Shown: positions 1 to 11,000 of the stretch, in pieces | How positions within the stretch are numbered: the stretch's first letter is position 1 | Layout: the number at the start of each line of letters is the position of its first letter | Assembly (NCBI RefSeq): GCF_000003815.2 | Contig: NC_049984.1 | Location: forward strand, 24,590,324-24,650,062 | Direction of reading: 5' to 3' | Length of the DNA: 59,739 bases | Origin: Branchiostoma floridae | Taxonomy: Eukaryota > Chordata > Leptocardii > Amphioxiformes > Branchiostomatidae | The notes under the pieces: generated by a model | Seen by the model: only the letters and a program-made list of their open reading frames with translations | Databases searched by the model: none | What the model was told of the DNA's origin: nothing | Position numbers and translations under genes: made by a program

Positions 1-88
1 CTGGCCTGAATCTACGTGTTACGGCGTCATAACCAACGTGGAACGGGGCCGTCTGATTGGTCCGCGGCGCCTGGCTATATGATAATGA
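1..88 (+). mobile_element. Right end of repeat X (cut by window edge)
   Basis: Contains gttacggcgtcataaccaac, then ctgattggtc and ggctatatgataat, the same right end as the complete copies at 7763-8456 and (inverted) 17438-18142. Confidence 0.8.
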
Positions 89-179
89 TCCTTCTATACC
101 TCCTTTACCAATGGGTTTTAGAGTCACCCATAGATATTCGTGAATTGTCCGGTTCGAACGTTTGATTCAAGACATGATG

Positions 180-357
180 TACAGTAGAAGCCGCTTAATT
201 GCACGGTCTATTTGCCAGTGAATTTCGTGCAATTATCCGACTGGTGCAATAATGCGAAGTTATCTAGCTGGACCACACTGGTTTTGGATTTGGAGATTAC
301 GTGCAGTTAACAGAAGTGTGCGTTAATCCGTTGTGCAATTAACTGGCTTCTACTGTA
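180..357. mobile_element. Mariner/pogo-type MITE, TA-flanked
   Basis: Termini ACAGTAGAAGCCGCTTAATT and its inverted form AACTGGCTTCTACTGT lie between TA dinucleotides, as in Tc1/mariner elements. A second copy is at 12384-12513. Confidence 0.8.
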
Positions 358-574
358 TATGAAGAGGTCATATATTTCAGTGAGACAAACAGGCCGAGTA
401 CCGTATTGACACTCGAGAGGGGCTCGGCTCAACTTTCCTGGGACGCGGCCTAGAAACCCAAATCACCCGAGCCCAAATATAACCGCATAACAAGCACTGA
501 TTTATGTCGCTATCTCCTTTTGCGGTGCAAGAAAGGATCGCTGATTTGGCCAGAGGGACTCCTAAGGCCACAGC

Positions 575-1130
575 AAGTAAATGTTATGGATGACATCCTC
601 TGCAGACGGCAAAAATAGTGAGATAGGGCGGGGAAAAAACAAGATGGGTAAAAAAAAACAAGATGGCTAAATGTTACAAATATACGCACTAGACGTTAAA
701 AATAGAATTGAAGCGACGAAATGTAGTATCACAGTCTACAAGGCATTCATTTCTGTATTCAAGTGTACTAAATGTGACACAGTAGTGTGGTAAACTGGTA
801 TCACTTACCAACATGGTAACAACACTTATGGCTTCTATATTCTATTTTTTTATTCTATATACTATCTAATTAAATTTTTAGTTTCACTTCTATAACTATA
901 GTCATGGCTACCTGGCTAGTGTCACTTCTACAAGTACAACCATTAGCCTACAACACATTTGCCTATTTTGGTACCTTAGCTTCTCGTAATGTTGACCATC
1001 TCCGAAGAGAAAAAAAAAAATCTTGTTGTTTTTTTCTGAAATCAGGCGAAAATTAATGCGCGCCCTGATGTCATCCATAAAATGTACTTGCTGTGGCCTA
1101 ACTATGCCATCAGAGGCAGACCTTCAACAT
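575..1130. mobile_element. MITE with ATGGATGACATCCTCT terminus, copy C
   Basis: Left end ttatggatgacatcctctgc, right end tgatgtcatccataaaatg. Related copies are at 2310-2700 and 6095-6851, and a lone left end is at about 54050. Confidence 0.6.
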
Positions 1131-1234
1131 CTGATTGCGCAAACTTTTCCACAATGTCTGGGTAAATGTCTCCGGCTGTGCACAGCAACACGTTTGTTGA
1201 TGTACGTTACTATATAGAGGGTTTATAATTGAGC

Positions 1235-1341
1235 GTTGGGTTTCGCAATGTTTCTGTATCTGTATCTATATAGCCGGTATAACCGTATTTCGGCATAACA
1301 CACCAGCTTCGCTGGCACGAATCACAGCAGCAGCTGTTAAT
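1235..1341 (-). mobile_element. LINE 3' end fragment
   Basis: Reverse complement reads cagcgaagctggtgtgttat, then ggttataccggctatata and gatacagatacag. This is the same 3' tail as the LINE ending at 33955. Confidence 0.75.
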
Positions 1342-1521
1342 TAATCTCCAAGCAGATCCTATAATGACATAAGATAGTACCAAACTGGCCAAGGAGTGTA
1401 GGTAGCCAAGAGGTGTCCATTTGCCATGTAGGATCCCCGGTACCCTGAGCCGGCTTCACTCCTCTGCCAGCTTTTGATGCTATCTTACGAGTATGTTACC
1501 GTAGGATCTGCTTGGAGATTA
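1342..1521. mobile_element. 180-bp MITE with TAATCTCCAAGCAGATCC termini
   Basis: Inverted termini TAATCTCCAAGCAGATCC and GGATCTGCTTGGAGATTA. A second copy in opposite internal orientation is at 59444-59620. Confidence 0.9.
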
Positions 1522-1544
1522 TGTGTTTATACACTGAACGACGA

Positions 1545-1757
1545 GGATGGGGGGAGGGGGAAGAACTAGACATGAAAATTGGGAATGAAAAGAAGGGAGG
1601 AAGAGAGATGGATGTAGAGAGAGAGACAGAAAGAGAGGAGAGACGGAATGAGAGAAAGGGAGCGAGAAATGAAAATTTCCAATGGAAAGAAGGGAGAGAG
1701 GGGTGTAGAGAGAGAGATGGAAAGAGAGAAGGAGAGAGACAGAGAGAGGAGGGGGGT
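1545..1757. repeat. Purine (GA-rich) tract
   Basis: About 210 bp almost wholly A and G (agagagagacagaaagagag). The long ORFs over it on both strands are an effect of composition. Confidence 0.9.
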
Positions 1758-2309
1758 AAGATATGGGTCAAGAAAGTATTGAAATGTAATACGTTATTCA
1801 AGACATATAGCACCAGACACAAACAAATGCACGAAACATATACTAGTAGTGTACTCTCAGCAACATATGTTTTGATTCATTATTTTTCAGAGCGACAAGC
1901 GAAACACACAAAAATCATTCATTGGGTGTAATATATCAATGATAGCTGCAGCTTTCTAAAGATATGTCTTTTCATAACATGGACGTTTTCATCAAGATAT
2001 AAATATAGAAGCGCTCTAATTTACTTAGTACTTGAAGTGACTTGCTATACATGTGCTACAATCAAGTAATTCTATATTTTTATTTATTTTCAATTTTCAA
2101 TTTTAGACCAAAAGGAGCATGAGTATGAGATTGGTCTATCAACACATTTCTAGAAGTAAAAAATGCTACAAAACATACTCTTGACTAGAAAGGAAACAAA
2201 AACACTTAACTAAAAATCTCTTTACTTTTAATCTGCTTTACTTCTGACAAATCTGGTGGTATATAAATGGGCTACAAAAATTACGATAGCAAAAAAGGTT
2301 AATATTAAG
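1758..2309. other. No feature seen
   Basis: AT-rich intergenic sequence; no gene, repeat pair or inverted structure recognised. Confidence 0.6.
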
Positions 2310-2700
2310 GCCATGCTGATATGATTATATGGATGACATCCTCTAGGAACCCCAAAAATTGATGTAAAAACTTAAAAAAAGGGGCAAAAAGGTTGCCTTC
2401 CTTATGAAATCTAAGTGGTCAGGAAGGCTGAACAAACGTCAAAACATAGACAAACGTATACAGAGAAATGTGTTCATTTTTGTTCTTTCACATATTTTTG
2501 TACCTTGGAATTGGCTTTGGCATTCAAACAGTATCCGTTTTCCAAATTTTTTTCGAATCCATGACATATATCTACTCTTCTGGCAGATGCATTGTACAAA
2601 ACATCTGCCACATGGTCCAAAACTTCTAATTTCAAATGGCCGAAAATTGATGCATGCGCTAATGTCATCCATACAGTCGAATCAACATGGCCTAAATTAT
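2310..2700. mobile_element. MITE with ATGGATGACATCCTCT terminus, copy A
   Basis: Left end ggccatgctgatatgattat followed by ggatgacatcctctag; right end aatgtcatccatacagtcga then atcaacatggccta. Shares its interior (tgaaatctaagtgg) with copy B at 6095-6851. Confidence 0.8.
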
Positions 2701-3539
2701 AACTATTTTGTCATTGTTGCAAGGAATATTTTACAATCCACAACCTTCATCACCAAAGCACATACTCAAACACAAAATATTGACACATATGTCAATATTT
2801 GATCCTTTAAAGCAGCTGCCGATTGCATATAATATATATTGCACAATAAAATCATAAATAATTAATTTTATGCTTAAATTTACACAAGCCATGAAGTTTA
2901 ACATAGGAATTGAACTCCTAATGGAATGCCTTCTATACAATGTTTTTTTACAAACAATAGAATCCAAAATACACCCTTTATGAATAGTTGTAACAGAATA
3001 TATCATGAATTTGCAATAGAGCTTCAGTCACATACTGTACTGTACATTATGGAAACATCGGTGCCTTTACAGAGACCACCTACAATGTGCTAGCAACTTT
3101 AATAGCATGGGTGCGACAGATGGACACGGCAGCAGTACTTGTTGCCTCCAAAGAATCATAATACTGTACAATGTATAATTATTTTGTACACATTGCATTT
3201 AGACAAAGGAGTAGGTGGGCAGAAGACGGAACAAAACATTTTGCGGTAGTTTTGAGTTCACAATGAAGAGCTTATCGCCAAACCATGAAAATAAAACCGC
3301 AGCCAACTTCAATGTACTTAGAGTACTCTACAAACTGTCTATTCCTTTTTGCCCAAAATGAAAGAATGTTTGAGTATGGACATTGGATTAAATCCTGTGA
3401 CAATAATTGCTACAATACAGGATGCTACTTCGGACTGGTGCAGGTAGACATTATCTACAAAGCTTGAATTTTACCAGAACTACCATTCAAATGCAGATGG
3501 TAAATCCAGCCAATACATAAGAGGAATAATTCTCAAGAC
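2701..3539. other. No feature seen
   Basis: AT-rich intergenic stretch without a recognisable gene or repeat copy. Confidence 0.6.
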
Positions 3540-4023
3540 TAGGGGTGGGTACCAGTACAGAAACTTCAGATACATATACAGTCCAGGTCCAGAGGATCAG
3601 GTCCAGGTATGGATCTGCATCTGAACCTGAACAGTTGTGCTGTATCATATTTTGGATAGCGAGACATTAGTACAGGTTTCTGTGAGCGCTACAAATGATG
3701 CTAAAATTGGAATGATTATTAATAAGTTATCAATAAGTTATTTTCAGTGCACATTAGTGCTGACTGTTTAAAGGGCAACCTCAAAATGAACCTTTGCAGC
3801 AAACGACAAAATTGTGCCCTTTTCTAACCAATCAAATCACTGTCCATTTTCTACGTAATCGGTTCAACAACCGGTCCACTGATTTTTTACTGGTCAGTTA
3901 TTTTTCCCGATCCAGCAAGAGATACCGGTTTCATATACCGCTATACGGTACTGTACGGTACGGTACCCAACCTCATCAAGACATTCAGAATGCTAAATGC
4001 AAGTTGCAAGCATCCATCCCTAG
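3540..4023 (+). mobile_element. Dispersed repeat, ctaggggtgggtacc terminus
   Basis: Left end ctaggggtgggtaccagt, right end catccatccctagtt, with internal ggtccaggt repeats and a cggtacggtacc tract. An inverted relative is at 52570-52995. Confidence 0.65.
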
Positions 4024-4182
4024 TTACCCTCTCTTGGAGAAGCGTAGCTTCTGTTTGGATACTTTGCAGACTTTGCAACACTTGGTGCCAAAAAGCGCCG
4101 CTACGTGTACAAAAATAACACCATGGGCCATCTCTGATTGGCTATGTCTATCTGCGGAGCGAGGATGCGATATATATACATA

Positions 4183-5076
4183 TCACATGAGGACATCAAC
4201 GTCCATATTGCAACACACCACCGCGGCCCCGAACTCAAACGATTTCACGTCCGTCCACGCGTCCAATGAGTATGCTTCGTCCTCTGGAATGTTTATCCCA
4301 GCATCAAAACACGTCCTACACAACATGAAGTATAGTCGCTGTCCTATTTGGAATGCACCAAGGTTGTTTGACGACACGTTGGGCTGCGGTACCAACGTCC
4401 AATCACCCATCTGTTCGTCGTAGACTTCAACAACCTGCGAGTTCACCATCTCTCCGTTGTCTTCGTCGGTTTCGTTAGTCGTGAGTCCGCCCGCTACGTA
4501 CAGTTGGTCGTTGATGACGAGAGCAGCTGCAAAGCTGTGCTTCCGTCGCGTGGGCGCCTGGTCCGCCCAGGTGTCAGTTTCCGGGTCGTACACTTGCACC
4601 TTGTCGTGTACGGGTCCGTCACGCGTCTCCTCCATACCTCCGATGACGTAGATCCGTCCCCTGTACGCGGCCACCGCGGCATCCTTTAGCTCGTGCGGTT
4701 GGTGTGAGACTTCGCTCCACAAGAGAGACGGAATGTGCAACTTGAAGCTGTGGTGCGACGATATCAAATATATGCAGTCACCCAACAGGACGCACGCGGG
4801 ACGAAAGTGATAGCCGACTCTCGGGATCTCGTCCCAGCTATTGGTGGAGATGTTGTAGCGAAGGTTCTCCTGGACTCCAAGACCGCTACTGGTCTCCCCG
4901 CCAAAGATGTAGATGGAATCTCCCACGCAGAGGAGCGAGGGGTTGCAGCGACAGTCGCCGACTTCGGTAAGGCAGGTCTTCCACGGGTAGAGGAGCTTTG
5001 GTAGGGAGAACCAGTCTTTCTGAACAGGGTCGTAGTAGTGTGCATTGGGACTGTAACCTCCCATCGCCAGTAACAC
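4183..5076 (-). CDS. Last exon of the Kelch gene: Kelch propeller
   Basis: One 894-nt exon holds all the Kelch repeats and the stop codon, starting at ggctgcag|GTGTTACTG. Blades show the usual di-glycine and spaced Tyr/Trp: AMGGYSPNAHYYDP, IYIFGG, IYVIGG with VYDPETDTW, LYVAGG with VEVYDEQMGDW. The third blade has lost its di-glycine (IYLISSHHS), and the last is degenerate (LYFMLCRTC). Confidence 0.93.
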   Translation of the reverse strand: MLLAMGGYSPNAHYYDPVQKDWFSLPKLLYPWKTCLTEVGDCRCNPSLLCVGDSIYIFGGETSSGLGVQENLRYNISTNSWDEIPRVGYHFRPACVLLGDCIYLISSHHSFKLHIPSLLWSEVSHQPHELKDAAVAAYRGRIYVIGGMEETRDGPVHDKVQVYDPETDTWADQAPTRRKHSFAAALVINDQLYVAGGLTTNETDEDNGEMVNSQVVEVYDEQMGDWTLVPQPNVSSNNLGAFQIGQRLYFMLCRTCFDAGINIPEDEAYSLDAWTDVKSFEFGAAVVCCNMDVDVLM

Positions 5077-8000
5077 CTGCAGCCAAAGACAACAAGAACA
5101 TAGGATACATCAATGAAAGCTCGACATCCAGGTACACCCGAACCACTCTTGGGAATGTGACATTCCTCTAGAAAAGCAGACATTCTCCGTCTTTCAAGCG
5201 TACATTCCTCTTGGGAAGCGAACGTTCCATATCCTTCATAAGGTTTACACTTCTCTACGTAAGCAGAAATTTCTTCGATACCCACGGCCTGTTGAATGGA
5301 CTGGTTACCCGACAAATCCCTTCCTAGTTTATCTAGAGGAATATATATAGAGAGAGGAAAGTCGAGGAATGTCCACTTTTTCAGAGAAATGTACGCATTC
5401 CTGAGAAATGTGCACATTCAATTGGTCGGGGACAGTAATAAGATATGCCAAATTATGGGCCAAAATAGCAAAATAGTTTCAGGTAGCATCCACTGTGTCA
5501 GTGACACTGAGGAGACCTTCTTAGTCTTCACATCTTTTACATGTCAATTCATAGTTAGGGTATAAAACCTGCTCTGCAACAAGATTTCCTCAGTGTTACT
5601 GACTTAAGAAAGGCGGTGAATGTTACCTGTAACATATGACTGCTTCAAAAATCATACCCTGTCCCTTGAGTAACTGCTTTCTGGCAAAGAACACACTTAA
5701 TTATGACAAACTTTAAGTTAGAATTTGGGACAGTGAACAGGATTATGTCTTGAGAGTAAGAGAGGCCATTCACATTAGGGTTCGGTTTTTCCAGGCCAGT
5801 CCAACAAGGAAAAACAGTTTTGTACTGGTAGACCATACTGGTATACAGACCCCTAAAAGACAGTTTGTCCTACCTGATTCCCCGCCATCGGACAGTACTG
5901 AGCCATGTCCAGAGTGGACAGGGAGATGTCCAGTTGGTCAATACTGGGGATGGGGGAGTCTGCCTCCTCACCGTACACATCCACTATGGCCTGGTGCAGC
6001 ATGCACACACACTCTGGTACATCCTATAGGTACAACGTACCAACAAATGCAAGCACATTCGTTTTTACAGGCAAACTTTCAGGCATGCATATACTAAAGC
6101 TATGTCGATTTGATCATATGGTTGATCATATCCTCTAGAAATCCCAAAACTAAACGGATGCAAGCATGCCAAAAAAAAGTTTGCCCAAAAAAGTTGCCTT
6201 CATTTATATGAAATCTAAGTGATCTGGAAGGCTGAACTAACTGAGTATTGAATACAGAACATTAGATTCTACATTTCTGTGTTCACAATCTTCTTCTTTC
6301 ACATTGGAATTGACGTTGACACTGGGCTCTAGCCAGCTCGACATTTTTTTCGGTCAGCCGATTCCCATTGTCGCGAAAACATAATTCCAGGAGTTAGAGA
6401 GACTGAACTGAGACCTTGAAAAACGGGTTTTAATGAGATTACCGTATGCGAAAGGGCGCCGACACACATTGTCAATAATCATAACAATAGCAAAACAAAC
6501 AGTGTGTGGCTTTTACGGCCGTGGACGGCGTCCCCAAGCAGCCTGTAGCTTCCACCAAGGAGTATTTATCAGATTTTTGTCCGTCAAAGTTGACGGATTG
6601 GTTTAAAAATTTTTCCGTCACACCCAGCAAATTTCCGTCAATTGACGGAAAAACGGACGCTGGCTTGAGCCCTGCGTTGACATGAGTATATGTTTCCCGA
6701 TACTATCTTTTAATCTACCGCATGTATCAAATTTTGCAGCTGCTTTGTACGATTCAAAGCATGGTTGAAAACTTTCTTTTAGTTTTAGAAACGGACAAAA
6801 GTTGATGTGCGTGCACGGATGTCATCCATATAATCAAATCAACATGGCCTATGAGTATGACATAATCTATAGCCATAGGTGGCCAGGTTGTCATATAGGT
6901 ACATCGTACCAACAAACGCAAGCACATTCTTTTTTACAAGCAAACCTTTAGACATGCATATGCTTAGACGTAATCAGTAGGTGGCAAGGTGGTCCTTTAC
7001 TAGGTTCATAGCATATGCAATACAAAGAAATTCTTTTTAAAAAACCAAACCTTCCTATGATTTCCTCACAGTTTTGTTTTTACCTGTAGCTTCTTCTTGG
7101 CCGTCCGTAGGTCCCGTGGGTCGACTGAGTCCAGGTTGATTTTGCGGAGCAGTCTGGCGGCCAGGTCTAGTCTCTGTTTCCTGTCGTGGTCAATCCACTT
7201 CAGAACCACCTGGAAAACCTGAGAAATAGGACACTTTATTTTGTTTGTTTGTGTTAGTTTGAACCTTTGCTTGTTCATGACAGCTCAAATCGGCCTGCAG
7301 GCCACTTTTCATTGAGGTCATGTGGGAAGAGGCAAGGGTCAGACAAAGTACTAAAATATATAACAGAGATACAGTTTACATCACAAGTCCTAATGAGTCT
7401 TATAAATGTAGGTCTAAATAATATAGCACACAATTTTTCATCATCATGAGACTGCGTGGCGCAGTGGCAGCTACATGATTCGAGTATGAAGGTTTGAGTA
7501 TTTTGGTTGTTCCCGTTACTTTAACAGTCCCTTGAAACCGACGGACCAACTAGAAATAACTGGCAACTAGTTAAGACCTGCTGCTTTTTTTCTTAAATTC
7601 ATAAATGCATAAACAAATCCAGAGCACCACACAAGGTTGTTGCCCCCATGCACACTGCATATTGGAGCCGTCTGAGGTTGTTTGAGGTCGTTTAAGGTTT
7701 TTAGGCCGACGGAATCAGCAAGGGTACTATAGACAGAGAAACAGTCACTTTTAACAGTGCTTGGGTGATAATTAAAGGTTAATGACCCGCCCCGAGGTGT
7801 ATATGGTGTCATAACGCCTGGTCCTTTGCTATAACCACCAAATAAAACCACCGATGTGAGCGAAGTGGTTATAGCAAAGGACCAGGCGTTGTGACACCAT
7901 GTACACCGAGGAACAGGCGGGTCATTAACGTTATTATCATATAGCCTACCCAAACTTGCAAACTCCTGTATGACGCATAGATCTCTTGGTACGTGTGAAT

Positions 8001-11000
8001 TCCTTTGTCAAATTTCTGAAAATTCACATTTGTTCTTTGGTACATGCATATGTAAGGAGATTACACATTGCATTTTGAAACCAAAAATTTCCACAGAAAA
8101 TATTCGAAACATTGCAAGCTTTTTCAGAACAACAAAACTCATTATCAATGATAGAAGGAGCCATCCCCCTCTTGCAGTCTGTACTTATTCCCTCTGCTCT
8201 GGCATGTGTTTTGCTCCCTTTTGTTGGTCAATGCCTGCATATACCTTACTTTCTTGTGTGTAAGGCTACTTTTGATTGGTCAAAATGAATGCACTGGTGT
8301 CGATTTGCATCGGCAATGGTGCCGGTGTCGATTCATTCTGACCAATCAGAGGAGCGATACACACCTGCCTGGGCTGAATCTTTGTATTACGGCGTCATAA
8401 CCAACATGGAACGGGGACTTCTGATTGGTCTGCGGGGCCCGGCTATATGATAATCATTGTTAAAAAGCAACTATGTGGCTGAAAAAGCTTGAGGAATCTG
8501 TAAATCTGGGGCCAACTAGGTTTGACATTTTTCTCAATAAATCTGCATTCAGCATTGGAAGATTGGGTCAGCGTCTAGTGTTAAATTTTTGCCTTGTTAG
8601 CAATGGTCATTGTAATAGGTACCTCAAACATGAAATTAAACAACTTATGCACATGTAGTGCTAGTGTAGACAAGGGGTTGGTGAAGTTTTCAAGATTGAC
8701 AGCATCTAAATTTTTACCTGTGTCTGTGAGACAGGCTCCCACTCTGGACCCCACACACTACCCCTCATGTTACGCATGATCTGCTGGGAGAATGGGTGAA
8801 GGGGGTTCACTAGCGCAAGGATGGCCTCCAGGGCTTCCACTGTCAGCAGTTCATAGAAGTCTTCTCTCCTGTACAAGGATACATCAATCATTCAATCAAT
8901 CAATCAAGCAACCAACCAATCAGCAGTAACCATTATCTGTATGTGTTGTGAGAATGGGTGGAGGGGGTTCACAAGAGCAAGGATGGCCTCCAGGGCTTCC
9001 ACTGTCAGCAGTTCATAGAAGTCTTCTCTCCTGTACAGGGATGCATCAATCAATTAATCAATTAATTAATCAGCAGTAACCAATGAGCACTGGGAGAATG
9101 GGTGGAGGGGGTTCACTAGTGCAAGGATGGCCTCCAGGGTTTCCACTGTCAGTGTCAGCAGTTCATAGAAGTCTTCTCTCCTGTACAGGGATGCATCAAT
9201 CAATTAATCAATTAATTAATCAGCAGTAACCAATGAGCACTGGGAGAATGGGTGGAGGGGGTTCACTAGTGCAAGGATGGCCTCCAGGGCTTCCACTGTC
9301 AGCAGTTCATAGAAGTCTTCTCTCCTGTACAGGGATGCATCAATCAATTAATCAATTAATTAATCAGCAGTAACAAATGAGCACTGGGAGAATGGGTGGA
9401 GGGGGTTCACTAGCGCAAGGATGGCCTCCAGGGCTTCCACTGTCAGCAGTACATAGAAGTCTTCTCTCCTGTACAGGGATGCATCAATCAATTAATCAAT
9501 TAATTAATCAGCAGTAACCAATGAGCACTGGGAGAATGGGTGGAGGGGGTTCACTAGTGCAAGGATGGCCTCCAGGGTTTCCACTGTCAGTGTCAGCAGT
9601 ACATAGAAGTCTTCTCTCCTGTACAGGGATACATCAATCAATCAATTATTTAATCATGCAAGCAACCAATCAGCAGTAACCATTAACAGTATGTGCTGNN
9701 NNNNNNNNNNNNNNNNNNNNNNNNNNNNNNNNNNNNNNNNNNNNNNNNNNNNNNNNNNNNNNNNNNNNNNNNNNNNNNNNNNNNNNNNNNNNNNNNNNAT
9801 CTGTCCTTAGCCAATCAGGGGTGAGGATTTGGTTGCTTTGAAATCCACATAGTATGGTCAGAAGTTAGTTAGAGCACCTCTATCCCTTGAGGCAGAGGTG
9901 CTTTAACTAACTTGGCATGCTGTTTCAGCCAACCAAGAGCCAGACTTTCCCTCCTCTCAAGGGACAGCCGTGCTCTAACCAACGCTATAAATCAGATTAT
10001 ACTCAAGACGCCCACTTCAACATGACATTTCAACAGAGGGTCATCTGACCTAGATTAGCAGGAATACAATGAGACCACACAAAAATCATACAGGAATATC
10101 TTGTATTCACAACAACAAGCAGCATAGTAAAAATACATGGACCACAGTTATAGCATTCTGACTCAATTTTGAAAGACTACCAGGAAAAGCACAAGTTTAA
10201 ACAAGAGAACTTGATAAATTGATAATTGATAAACAAAATTAATGAACCTACAACCAAGAAGCTTTTAAAACTTAACAGGCTTTTAACCACTTTTTAACTA
10301 GAAACGTAAAACAAAGGCACTTACAGTTGTAACAGTTGATGAACAAAAATCTGTATCTATACTACTCCAACGTACTCCAAAAACTGGTCGCCAAACATTC
10401 CCAGATTGAAATCCTCTATGAGTCTGACAGTACAAAAATCCCGCTAAAAAGGCTAAAAAAGGCCAGAGTTAAACTTGATTGGATAAAATAGTCACATGGT
10501 ACCCATCCACCAGGGGACTTCTCTATAGACAACCTGTCTAGTTTGTGTCTCAGGAGAATTTCTGCTCTCCACTGACTCTCACTGATTCTGCTCTTCAAAA
10601 ACTAAATCTTTCATTCTTTGTCAATATTTATGATTTGCTTCGGACACATGGCTGTGCTCTAGGTCAGTTCAAGCATGGGCGGATTGCTCATCTATGTGGA
10701 TATAGTATAGCCCCGTCCTCTCTCGGAGTTTGTTGGCATCCCTCGGGCTTCGCCCTCGGGGGATGCCAACAAACTCCTTGAGAGGGCAGGGCTATACTAT
10801 ATCCACATAGACTCGCTCCGCCCATGCTTGAACTATTACAAGGGGGTTCACTAGTGCAAGGATGGCCTCCAGGGCTTCCAGTGTTCCACTATCAACAGCT
10901 CATAAAAAGAAGTCTTCTCTCTTGCGGGTTTCAAGATCAAAGTAATTTGTGCTATATGATATTGAATCGTCTGTGTTAGGAGTATGGATGGGAAAGTTCT

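Noticed and set aside
1496-1931. ORFs over the GA tract
   Set aside because: Low-complexity purine DNA lacks TAA/TAG-forming composition; no domain or splice signals.
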